DNA from: Dehalococcoidia bacterium
GTDB lineage: Bacteria > Chloroflexota > Dehalococcoidia > Lucifugimonadales > UBA3495
Assembly (NCBI GenBank): GCA_022825745.1
Contig: JAJDWF010000044.1
Span: 1 to 52,935, forward strand
Length of the DNA: 52,935 nucleotides
Direction: 5' to 3'
The notes beneath the pieces are model-generated. The model was not told the DNA's origin, did no database searches, and saw only the letters and a list, made by a program, of their open reading frames with translations. A program made the position numbers and the translations under genes. Shown piece by piece: positions 24,401-31,822 of this stretch. Within the stretch, counting starts at the first letter, position 1. Each line of letters opens with the position of its first letter.

Positions 24401-26068
24401 ATGAGTATTGATGTTGCTACTTCCATTGCGCGGATTTTGAAGCAGGAGGGCGTGGAGTGGGTTTCGACCTTTCCCGTCTGCCGGGTGAACAACGCGCTGG
24501 GGCGCGAGGGCGTGCCCATGATCATGATGCGGGACGACCGCTACGCCGTGGCCCTGGCCGACGCGTACTCGCGGGTTACGGGCGGCGACCGCATCGGCGT
24601 GTGCACGGTGCAGGGCGGCGTGAACGGCGCGGGGTTGCAGTACTCGTACCCCGGGCTGGCGCAGGCGTTTGAGGACAACTCGCCGATGCTGTGCATCACC
24701 GACGGCGTGCCGGCCGGCAGCACCGAGAACACGCAGTTCGACGTGACCACCAGCCTCAAGACCGTGACCAAGTGGTTCGGCTACATCGACCGTCCCGAGC
24801 GCACGCCGGAGTTCATGCGGCGGGCGTTCTCGATGCTGCGCAGTGGGAGGCCCGGTCCGGTGGTGCTGGCGGTGCCCAACGCGGCCGGCATCTACGACGA
24901 GACTGTGGACCCGTACCATCCGGTGCGCGGGTACAAGTCGGCGCCGGACCCGTCGGACGTCGTGCAGGCCATCGACCTGATGATGGGGGCGTCGAACCCG
25001 CTGATCTACGCCGGCGAGGGAGTCATCTACGCGGGGGCGTCGGCCGAGCTGGTGGCGCTGGCGGAGCTGCTGAACGCGCCGGTGATCACCACGCTGAAGG
25101 CCAAGGGGGCGTTTCCGGAGAACCACCCGCTGTTCGTGGGCGTGCGCGGCGAGCATCCGATTGCGTACCTGAACAAGAGCGACGTGATCCTGACGGTGGG
25201 CAGCAGCCTGTCGCCGGGGCGGTTCACTCACGGCATCCCCAACGCGCCGAGCAAGACGATCATCCAGTGCAACCTGGACGAGTTCCACCTGAACCGCATC
25301 TTCCCGACGCATCACGCGGTGCTGGGCGACGCCAAGTTCGTCTTGCAGGCGCTGGCCGACGAGGTGTCGGGTCGCACGGACGGAGCGGGCCGTCCCGCCG
25401 GCAACGTGGTGGCGGAGATACGCGAGACACGGGACGCCGGGCTGGCGGAGTACCGTGAGGCGATGGCTTCCAACGAGGCGCCGATCAACCCGTACCGCGT
25501 GTTCGGCGACATGATGAAGGTGCTGGACCCGTACAAGTCGTTTGTCACGCACGACTCGGGCAACACGCGAGACCAGTTGAGCACGGTCTATGACACGCTG
25601 ATTCCGCGCGGGTTCCTGGGCTGGGGCAACATCTCGACGCTGGGGTTCGGGCTGGCCGGCGCCATGGCGGCCAAGCTGGCGTACCCCGACCGGCAGGCGG
25701 TGGCGGTGACCGGCGACGCGGGGGTTGGCTACATGCTGGGCAACCTGGAGGTGCCAGTGCGTCAGAACCTGGGCATCACGGTGGCGCACGTGGCCAACGG
25801 CGGGTTCGCGGGCTACGGCCCCGGGTTCTGGGGCGACGGACACGACCCGTACACGCACCGGGTGCTGGGTCCCGAGGACGTGAACATGTCGCGGGCGGTG
25901 GCGGAGCTGGGGCTGTACACGGAGCGGGTCACGGAGCCGTCGGACGTGATACCGGCGTTCGAGCGGGCGATGGCAGCCAACGAGCAGGGGCAGCCGTCGT
26001 ACCTGGAGTTCATCTGCTCGCAGTACCCGCGCTACGGCGGCTTCGCGCCGAGCACGATTGCGCACTAG
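24401..26068 (+). CDS. Thiamine diphosphate-dependent enzyme, acetolactate synthase-like
   Basis: The 555-residue protein has the three-domain layout of the pyruvate oxidase/decarboxylase group. The C-terminal ThDP-binding motif is seen as GDAGVGYMLGNLEVPVRQN. In the N-terminal domain the usual catalytic Glu (as in RHEQ) is replaced by Asp in MRDDRYAVALADAYSRVTG. This substitution suggests altered cofactor activation or a divergent reaction. It probably cleaves or joins a 2-oxoacid; the substrate is unknown. The ATG at 24401 begins MSIDVATSIARILKQEG; the longer opening overlaps the HEPN-like gene. Confidence 0.88.
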   Translation: MSIDVATSIARILKQEGVEWVSTFPVCRVNNALGREGVPMIMMRDDRYAVALADAYSRVTGGDRIGVCTVQGGVNGAGLQYSYPGLAQAFEDNSPMLCITDGVPAGSTENTQFDVTTSLKTVTKWFGYIDRPERTPEFMRRAFSMLRSGRPGPVVLAVPNAAGIYDETVDPYHPVRGYKSAPDPSDVVQAIDLMMGASNPLIYAGEGVIYAGASAELVALAELLNAPVITTLKAKGAFPENHPLFVGVRGEHPIAYLNKSDVILTVGSSLSPGRFTHGIPNAPSKTIIQCNLDEFHLNRIFPTHHAVLGDAKFVLQALADEVSGRTDGAGRPAGNVVAEIRETRDAGLAEYREAMASNEAPINPYRVFGDMMKVLDPYKSFVTHDSGNTRDQLSTVYDTLIPRGFLGWGNISTLGFGLAGAMAAKLAYPDRQAVAVTGDAGVGYMLGNLEVPVRQNLGITVAHVANGGFAGYGPGFWGDGHDPYTHRVLGPEDVNMSRAVAELGLYTERVTEPSDVIPAFERAMAANEQGQPSYLEFICSQYPRYGGFAPSTIAH

Positions 26069-26169
26069 GGGGCAGGGCGCGCAGGGGGGCGCAGACTGTA
26101 ATGGTTGGCAGGCGGGGCGGGTGCGTGCCTTACGCGCCGCCCGGCTCGCCTATTGCGAGGAGAGGGTAC

Positions 26170-26526
26170 ATGGCCACGTTCGACGTAACCATCCAGATTG
26201 GCAACCTCAATGGCGAGCGCTATGAGGATGTTGAGGTGATGGTGGACACCGGCGCGGTCACGACGGTGATTCCTCGCTCAATTCTGGAGGGATTGGGCAT
26301 CAGCCCGACCAAGCGCGAGACTTTTGAGTACGCTGGCGGCGAGCGTGTCCATCTGGATATGGCCGAAGCGCGGGCGGTTGTGGAAGGACGCGAAACCGGC
26401 ACCTGGGTAATCTTCGGCGAGGAAGGGTCTTCGCCGCTGTTGGGCGCGTACACGCTGGAAGGCGTGTTCCTGGCCGTTGACCCCTACAACCAGCGGTTGA
26501 TTCCGGTGGTGGGTTCGTTGAAGTAG
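26170..26526 (+). CDS. Retropepsin-like aspartyl protease domain protein
   Basis: The 118-residue protein has one DTGA motif (residues 26-29) within VEVMVDTGAVTTVIP and a later LLGAYTLEG, which matches the second (ILG-like) hydrophobic motif of retropepsin folds. A homodimer would form the active site. Similar single-domain proteins are widespread and of uncertain substrate. GAGGAGAGG lies about 5 nt before the ATG. It follows the ThDP gene by about 100 bp. Confidence 0.78.
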   Translation: MATFDVTIQIGNLNGERYEDVEVMVDTGAVTTVIPRSILEGLGISPTKRETFEYAGGERVHLDMAEARAVVEGRETGTWVIFGEEGSSPLLGAYTLEGVFLAVDPYNQRLIPVVGSLK

Positions 26527-26598
26527 TGTGACGAACATCATCGCCCCACTTGCCCAAGCACGGAGACGACGATATCAATCTCACCCTGGACTTTGACC

Positions 26599-28008
26599 AT
26601 GCCAACAAGTAACAAACGCAATCTCAATGATTGGATAATCGCTGCCCGCCAAACCGTGGAGCTACCTGATGGAACTGCAACGGCAATCGCTTGCATGGAG
26701 TGCGCTGAAGGCCTAGCAACAACACCAGAGGAATTCACCCAAGTCGCTGCCGGGTGGCTTCAGTGCCTAGGCAACCAAGAAGCAGCCATCCACTGCATGG
26801 AGAAAGCCGAGGTGTTCGCGGGGGCCAGTGGACAAGACGAAATCTGCGACTACATCGCACTGGCAACCGCGTACGAGCACGACCTCAACGAACCTGCCAG
26901 AGCCGAAATCTGGCGCCAGCAGGTGGCGGAAGCGGCCGGCCGCTACGGAACGAACGCCTGGTTGCACGCCGCGAAAACTGCAAGGAAGATTCGCGTAGAA
27001 AACCGCCAGTTGGCGCTCCAGTACATGGCGCAGGCCGAGGTGAGTGCCAAGGACCACCGTGACTGCATCGCAACGGCAGAAACCTGGAAAAGGACCTTCC
27101 GTAACAAAAAAGGCGGGGAACGCTGCCTATGGAAAAGCCAAGAACACGCTGCCAGTAGTCAAGACTGGCTGGAGATCGCCGACATATGGCTCCGAGAATT
27201 TAAGAACGAAACGGTCGGAGCACAGTGCCTCATAAAGGCGGCCAAGTCCGCGGAATCACCCCTAGAAATGTGTCGCACAGCGCGCAGGTGGCTGAATCAC
27301 CTGCCGCACCACCATGAAGGCCAGAGATGCTTGAAACAGGCAGAAGAAATGGCTGCGACCACGCGGCACTGGCTTGCCATCGCCGAAATCTGGCACAGGG
27401 AACTACGCGACGTGACGGGAAGCGAGCGCTGCCTGGAAGCAGCCGAGCAAGCAGCAAATTCCGCATCAGACTGGGGAGATGTTGCCTCTCACTGGAAAAC
27501 TGTCCACGGCGACGAAGCAAACGCCAACCGATGCTACGGCATTGGGTATGGTGAAGTCCGTAGCATGGAAACCATGCAGACACAGTTTGACGCCGTAGAA
27601 AGTTGGCTGATTGACGGAAAAACAAGAGACAGAAACGGCATAACTAGGACCGGGTATCTCGAGAAAAGCAAGAGCTACCCAGGGACATGGAACACCCAGA
27701 AGTCTGACCGACGCCCAGAGTGTCTTAGCCGTCTATACAGCTTCACCATCGCCACAGCAGCCGAAGTGGGTATTATGCTGCTGGCACGAGTGCCACCCTA
27801 CCTGTACTTAACGGCCGGCGAAGTAACCGACGGCCTGTCTGTTTACGAAGGGGAAGCGCAACCCTACACGAAACACCGGATGTGGACATATGCCGCCGCC
27901 ACCTACGGTAGGCTACCTGCCGGAACATACACCGTGGAAGCCACGACTGAGCACCCATGCGACGAAACATCCTTCCTGCTAGCGTTCACGCTGGAAAACC
28001 CGTTCTAG
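26599..28008 (+). CDS. TPR-like repeat protein with C-terminal PPC-type beta domain
   Basis: The 469-residue protein is unusual. Residues about 20-330 form roughly eight 35-40-residue helical repeats with conserved Trp, Cys and Ala, for example DWLEIADIWLREFKNE and HWLAIAEIWHRELRDV, each followed by a CL..AE helix. Residues about 375-469 form a beta domain ending LPAGTYTVEATTEHP, matching bacterial pre-peptidase C-terminal (PPC) domains. PPC domains normally belong to secreted proteases, but no signal peptide is present. It probably scaffolds other proteins. Composition is less GC-biased than nearby genes, suggesting transfer. Confidence 0.6.
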   Translation: MPTSNKRNLNDWIIAARQTVELPDGTATAIACMECAEGLATTPEEFTQVAAGWLQCLGNQEAAIHCMEKAEVFAGASGQDEICDYIALATAYEHDLNEPARAEIWRQQVAEAAGRYGTNAWLHAAKTARKIRVENRQLALQYMAQAEVSAKDHRDCIATAETWKRTFRNKKGGERCLWKSQEHAASSQDWLEIADIWLREFKNETVGAQCLIKAAKSAESPLEMCRTARRWLNHLPHHHEGQRCLKQAEEMAATTRHWLAIAEIWHRELRDVTGSERCLEAAEQAANSASDWGDVASHWKTVHGDEANANRCYGIGYGEVRSMETMQTQFDAVESWLIDGKTRDRNGITRTGYLEKSKSYPGTWNTQKSDRRPECLSRLYSFTIATAAEVGIMLLARVPPYLYLTAGEVTDGLSVYEGEAQPYTKHRMWTYAAATYGRLPAGTYTVEATTEHPCDETSFLLAFTLENPF

Positions 28009-28010
28009 AA

Positions 28011-28052
28011 AAGGAGGACTGCACACGCAGCTAACAGCCGATTATCCTCCTT
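28011..28052. terminator. Inverted repeat between convergent genes
   Basis: AAGGAGGA (28011-28018) pairs with TCCTCCTT (28045-28052), enclosing a smaller CTGC/GCAG stem. It sits between the 3' ends of the TPR gene and the PIN gene. Confidence 0.3.
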
Positions 28053-28473
28053 ATGGGATGAAGAAGCCCAGTTCGTTCGCTGCCGTTTCTTGCTGTTCAT
28101 CCAGCGTGATGAACGCCAAACCGGCGCGCCTGCTGGTAAGCGATAACCTGCTTGCCAGATACATTGCGTTTGCGAGGTGCCACATACGAGCCGGAGATAG
28201 GGAAGCGAAATCTTGTAACCTTGCCATTTCCGCCCCCAGATCGCGATTTGGCAAAACCCACTCGATTCCGGACAGCCAGCGGGGATCGAAATCTTCGTCC
28301 GCACGTTCAAAAGCAACGCGCAACTCCGTTTCGAGGAAATTTGAGGACATCAAAATCGGGAAATTATCGAGCCGTTCCTGAGTGACGCTACCGACCGGTT
28401 CCTCTCCAAATATGATGGGAATCAGGGCTGTCGGATCGAGGTACGCCACTAGTTGGAATTGCGGTGAGGTCAT
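28051..28473 (-). CDS. PIN-domain (VapC-like) toxin candidate with altered active site
   Basis: The 140-residue protein has the PIN layout: YLDPTALIPIIFGE (first Asp), SSNFLETELRVAFER (Glu), and FITLDEQQETAANELGF (last Asp). The third acidic position, usually Asp in LRALDALHLATA, reads SPARMWHLANAMYLA, so this acidic residue is missing. PIN toxins cut tRNA or rRNA. Here activity may be weakened or use a different residue. It lies 6 nt downstream of a short antitoxin-like gene. Confidence 0.6.
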   Translation of the reverse strand: MTSPQFQLVAYLDPTALIPIIFGEEPVGSVTQERLDNFPILMSSNFLETELRVAFERADEDFDPRWLSGIEWVLPNRDLGAEMARLQDFASLSPARMWHLANAMYLASRLSLTSRRAGLAFITLDEQQETAANELGFFIP

Positions 28474-28479
28474 TCCTAC

Positions 28480-28695
28480 CTAGCCACGTTCCGCCAAAAA
28501 TCGCGCCAGGGCGCCGGGTATGTGCGCGACCGGTTGCAGAGGCTCGCGGGGGCCGGCGTCGCCGGACAGGACACCTTCGGCGCGTAGCTCCGCCAGCCGT
28601 TCTTCCAGAAGGCGAAGTTCCTCGGCACCAGGGTCAGGCCGTTCTTCTTCGTTGTCGTCGGACTGCCGATGTGCCGGCGGCTTTTGTGCGCTCAT
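28480..28695 (-). CDS. Short antitoxin-like protein lacking a DNA-binding domain
   Basis: The 71-residue product has a charged N-terminus, a Leu/Glu/Arg helix (ELRLLEERLAELRAEGVLSG) and the ending IPGALARFLAERG. This tail resembles the toxin-binding C-terminus of Phd/YefM antitoxins, but the N-terminal DNA-binding part (about 50 residues) is absent. A GGAGGG ribosome site lies about 6 nt upstream. It precedes the PIN gene in the usual antitoxin-toxin order. Confidence 0.5.
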   Translation of the reverse strand: MSAQKPPAHRQSDDNEEERPDPGAEELRLLEERLAELRAEGVLSGDAGPREPLQPVAHIPGALARFLAERG

Positions 28696-28757
28696 GGTCG
28701 CTCCCTCCCAGCACCGGTTGGATACTCGGTTTCCTGTAGTATATCAACCGCATCGGG

Positions 28758-29555
28758 TTACGCCAGGAAGCCCTCTACGAGGCTTACGAATTGGTCGGTG
28801 GCTTCGAGTTCGGGGTGGTGGCCGCAGTTTTCGATTATTTCGAGGCGGCTGTTGGGGATGCGGCGGTGGTATTCCTCGGCGGCGGCGACGGGGACGATGC
28901 GGTCGTCGCGGCCCCAGATTAGCAGGGTGGGCAGGCGCTCGAGGCGGTACACCTGGTGGACCAGGCCCGGGTCGTGCATGTAGGGACGCCAGGCGACGCG
29001 GCAGGTGGCCTCCATGCCCAGCTCCCAGCGCTCCAGCACCTCCTCCTCCGGCTCGGCGGGGCAGACGGTGCGGTACTCGGGGGTGCCGTCGGGGTCGTGC
29101 AGGGAGTCGCGGATGTACATGGGCGGCGTCACCTCGAAGATGTCGTAGATCTCGCCGCCGGGTGGGCGGATGCCGCCGGCGCCCACCAGGACCAGGTGGC
29201 CGAACTGCTGCGGGCACATGGTGGCCAGCTCGGCGGCGATCCAGCCGCCCAGGGAGAAGCCCATGAGGTCGGCGCCCTCCAGGCCCAGCTTGTCCAGCGC
29301 GCCGAGGTACCAGATGGCCAGGTCGTGGATGCTCATGGACCAGTCCAGCACGTCGGAGCCGCCGACGCCGGGATGCGACGGGATGTGCAGGGTGTGGTTC
29401 TGGGCGAGGGCCTGGTGGTAGCGCAGCCAGCCGGGATGCCCCAGCTCGTCGTGCAGGATGACGAGGGGAGAGCCGGAACCGCCCGTGACCACCTCCATGT
29501 TGGTGCCGGCCACGTCGGTGATGCTGGAGGTCCAAGGCTGCGTTGCAGTAGTCAT
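28758..29555 (-). CDS. Alpha/beta-hydrolase
   Basis: The 265-residue protein has the alpha/beta fold hallmarks: an oxyanion region at VILHDELGHPGW, the nucleophile elbow GFSLGG, the Asp in LLIWGRDDRIVP and the His in ENCGHHPELEA. These make an intact Ser-Asp-His triad. It probably hydrolyses an ester, lactone or C-C bond. The ATG at 29555 starts MTTATQPWTSS. Upstream, divergently, lies an amidohydrolase. Confidence 0.87.
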   Translation of the reverse strand: MTTATQPWTSSITDVAGTNMEVVTGGSGSPLVILHDELGHPGWLRYHQALAQNHTLHIPSHPGVGGSDVLDWSMSIHDLAIWYLGALDKLGLEGADLMGFSLGGWIAAELATMCPQQFGHLVLVGAGGIRPPGGEIYDIFEVTPPMYIRDSLHDPDGTPEYRTVCPAEPEEEVLERWELGMEATCRVAWRPYMHDPGLVHQVYRLERLPTLLIWGRDDRIVPVAAAEEYHRRIPNSRLEIIENCGHHPELEATDQFVSLVEGFLA

Positions 29556-29671
29556 AGCGTCAAAAATCCTTCGTTGGGGTGATATTGTGGGACGGGAGTC
29601 ATCATAGCCGGCGGTATGCGATGGCGCAAGCACGCATCTGGTATGATCGGCGGAGGCGGCGGGATTGCCAC

Positions 29672-29688
29672 GTCCGCCGAAGGCGGAC
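29672..29688. repeat. Short perfect hairpin in dispersed intergenic repeat
   Basis: GTCCGCC and GGCGGAC pair around GAA, set in GGGATTGCCAC...CTCGCAATGAC. This resembles dispersed palindromic repeats found in several bacterial genomes. Confidence 0.45.
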
Positions 29689-29690
29689 TC

Positions 29691-29762
29691 GCAATGACAA
29701 CTAAAAGTGCGTCCGCAATGACGGCAAGAAGTACGCTCGCAATGACGACGATATAGGAGGAT
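29691..29762. repeat. Three 24-bp degenerate tandem repeats
   Basis: GCAATGAC begins at 29691, 29715 and 29739, exactly 24 bp apart, with partly conserved sequence after each. The array ends at the ribosome site of the amidohydrolase gene, so copy changes could alter its expression. Confidence 0.6.
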
Positions 29763-29766
29763 GACG

Positions 29767-30606
29767 ATGGCGCTGACGATTGACTGCCAGGTGCACGCCT
29801 ACCGGCGGAACACGCCCGAGCACCCGTGGGTCGGGTTTTTGACCGGGCCGGAGGAGGTTACGGGGGACGACATGGTGGCCGCGATGGACGCGGTGGGCGT
29901 GGACGGCGCGATTCTGATCTCGCCGTTCGCGATCTACGGGTACGACGCCAGCTACGCGCTGGAGGTGTACGCGCAGCACCCCACCAAGTTCGGGATAGTG
30001 CGGCCGTTCGACCCCAACTCGGAGACGATTGACGCGGACGTGGAGGCGTGGACGTCCTCGCCCGGCGTGGTGGGCTGCCGGATCATGCTGGCGGGCAACG
30101 ACTACGAGGCGGACCACCCGGGGCTGAACGCGATCCTGGCGGCCGGCGGCCGGGCCGGCGTGCCGGTGAACATCATGGCGGCCGGGAAGCTGCCGTTGCT
30201 GCGCCAACTGGCCCAGCAGAACGCCGGCACGCAGATCATCATTGACCACCTGGGGCTGGCGCAGCCGTTCGATCCGCCGCCGCCGGACGAGCCGTTCGCG
30301 GACCTGCCCAACGTGCTGTCGTGCGCGGAGCTGGACAACGTGGCGATCAAGATCTCGGGGGCGGGCACGCTGTCGCACGCGGGGTTTCCGTACCCGGACA
30401 TCTGGGAGCCGGTGCACCGCATTTTCGACGCGTTCGGGCTGGAGCGGTGCCTGTGGGGGACGGACTGGACGCGGGCGGTGAAGTTGCTGACCTACGAGCA
30501 GGGAGTGGAGGCGTTCCGGCTGACGGATACGCTGTCGGACTCGGACCGGGAGGTGCTGATGGGCGGGTCGCTGGCGAGCATTTACAAGTGGACGCCGGGG
30601 GGCTAG
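29767..30606 (+). CDS. Amidohydro_2 family metal-dependent hydrolase
   Basis: The 279-residue TIM-barrel protein has HxH-like start DCQVHAY (only one clear His), IIIDHLGLAQPF and the late Asp in CLWGTDWTRAV. It fits the Amidohydro_2 family of lactonases and decarboxylases such as 2-pyrone-4,6-dicarboxylate lactonase relatives. The first metal motif is VHAY rather than HxH, so metal use may differ. ATG 29767 is chosen because AGGAGG (29755-29760) is 6 nt upstream; ATG 29761 would be too close. Confidence 0.83.
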   Translation: MALTIDCQVHAYRRNTPEHPWVGFLTGPEEVTGDDMVAAMDAVGVDGAILISPFAIYGYDASYALEVYAQHPTKFGIVRPFDPNSETIDADVEAWTSSPGVVGCRIMLAGNDYEADHPGLNAILAAGGRAGVPVNIMAAGKLPLLRQLAQQNAGTQIIIDHLGLAQPFDPPPPDEPFADLPNVLSCAELDNVAIKISGAGTLSHAGFPYPDIWEPVHRIFDAFGLERCLWGTDWTRAVKLLTYEQGVEAFRLTDTLSDSDREVLMGGSLASIYKWTPGG

Positions 30607-30611
30607 GCCGG

Positions 30612-30665
30612 CCCTTCGACGGGCTCAGAGTGAGCGGGGTTGGTCAGGATGAGCGGGTTGGTCAG
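30612..30665. repeat. Degenerate dispersed repeat plus short tandem duplication
   Basis: CCTTCGACGGGCTCAGAGTG is a degenerate match to the core at 17622. Beside it TGAGCGGGGTTGGTCAG (30631-30647) is repeated as TGAGCGGGTTGGTCAG (30650-30665). The last copy overlaps the stop of the small membrane protein gene. Confidence 0.5.
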
Positions 30666-30850
30666 TCGGCCGGGAGGGTGAAGGTGGGGGCGCCGCCCTC
30701 GTCGTGCTGGTGGTTGGCCAGCGCGGTCACGATTTGCGTTAGGCGGTCAACGCGGCGGATGATCATGATGAGGGGCGGCATGAACACGGCAATGAGCGTC
30801 GCCCCTACGCCAAAGATTGCGATGACGATTGCGATGGTTTGAGCGTCCAT
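30662..30850 (-). CDS. Small single-span membrane protein
   Basis: The 62-residue protein has one long hydrophobic segment (about residues 5-31) and a basic helix after it (RRVDRLTQIVTALANHQ). A clean AGGAGG upstream supports translation. It resembles small membrane-anchored helical proteins such as the one at 15754, though without the long coiled coil. The function is unknown. Confidence 0.6.
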   Translation of the reverse strand: MDAQTIAIVIAIFGVGATLIAVFMPPLIMIIRRVDRLTQIVTALANHQHDEGGAPTFTLPAD

Positions 30851-30928
30851 TGGCGGTTGCCTCCTGTATCCGGCACAGGATTATGGTACATGACCGTTCC
30901 GGCTACCGGCAAGGGGCCTGGCGTCACC

Positions 30929-30966
30929 AAAAAAGGGGCGTCCGACTAGCGGACGCCCCCGTTTTT
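30929..30966. terminator. Bidirectional Rho-independent terminator
   Basis: GGGGCGTCCG (30935-30944) and CGGACGCCCC (30950-30959) form a perfect 10-bp stem with a 5-nt loop. It is flanked by AAAAAA on the left and GTTTTT on the right, so it can end transcripts from either direction. It most likely terminates the collagen-like gene. Confidence 0.85.
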
Positions 30967-31000
30967 GGCTGGGCCGCTCGGGGTGCCTGGCCTGGAGTGG

Positions 31001-31702
31001 CTAGGCGGCCGGGCGTCGCGCCATCACTACCGCCACCACTGCGATGACCGCAGCGACGATGGCGACGATGAGGGCGATGATGCCCATGGGGCTGGGGGCG
31101 CCGGCGGGGCCGACGGCTCCGGCGGGGCCGTTGGGACCCGGAGGTCCGGGAGGCCCGGCGATGCCCTGCTGCCCCTGGGCGCCGTCAGCGCCGGCAGCGC
31201 CGGCGGGGCCGGCGGCGCCGGCGGGACCCTGGGCGCCGGCGGCGCCGTCAGCGCTGGCCGGGCCGGGGACGCCCGGAGGGCCCGGAGGCCCGGAAGGTCC
31301 GACTGCGCCCGCTTCGGGCTCAGGCATCATCATCATGAGGTTGGCGTCCAGGTTGACGATTTCGCGTCCGCCGGACATCCAGTCGTACATGTAGTCCGAC
31401 ATGCGGTCGCCGACCATGAAGCTGACCATCATCTCCCCGCCGGTGGGCTGCATGAGCTCCAGGGGGCCGAACTTGCCGTTCTCCATCACCATGGTGGAGC
31501 CGACCTTCTGGTCGCCGGCCATGGCGACGATCATGGTGCCTTCGCCAACCGGCAGGCCGTCGGCCATGGCGGTGCCGAAGAGGAATGCTGGCGGCAGGTT
31601 AGCGTTGGACGCGCCGCCATCCTGGGCTGAAACCAGACCCAGGGGCAGGGCCAACAGCAGGGCGACCAAAGCCGCCGCCGCCAATGCTCCTAATCTTTTC
31701 AT
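31001..31702 (-). CDS. Collagen-like protein with signal peptide and C-terminal membrane anchor
   Basis: The 233-residue protein begins [20 protein letters not shown], a signal peptide ending near LVSAQD. The mature N-terminal half is a soluble domain rich in Met and Gly. Then come about 24 Gly-X-Y triplets (for example [14 protein letters not shown]) with one break (SAD). It ends in a hydrophobic anchor ([20 protein letters not shown]) and ARRPAA. It should form a membrane-attached, extracytoplasmic triple helix. A Rho-independent terminator follows. Such proteins are common in adhesins. Confidence 0.85.
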   Translation of the reverse strand: MKRLGALAAAALVALLLALPLGLVSAQDGGASNANLPPAFLFGTAMADGLPVGEGTMIVAMAGDQKVGSTMVMENGKFGPLELMQPTGGEMMVSFMVGDRMSDYMYDWMSGGREIVNLDANLMMMMPEPEAGAVGPSGPPGPPGVPGPASADGAAGAQGPAGAAGPAGAAGADGAQGQQGIAGPPGPPGPNGPAGAVGPAGAPSPMGIIALIVAIVAAVIAVVAVVMARRPAA

Positions 31703-31822
31703 ATCAATTCGCTCCTGCTTTTGGGTGTTCCTCACCCGCCGTCGGCCGAGGCCTGGGCGAGTGAGGGCCTTCTTTCGCTTTTGGCTGTTGTAGCCTTTCA
31801 ACCTTGATACGCCGGAGAGGGC

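Noticed and set aside
24278..26065. Long minus-strand opening opposite the ThDP enzyme
   Set aside because: Same GC-shadow pattern; the plus strand encodes a clear enzyme.
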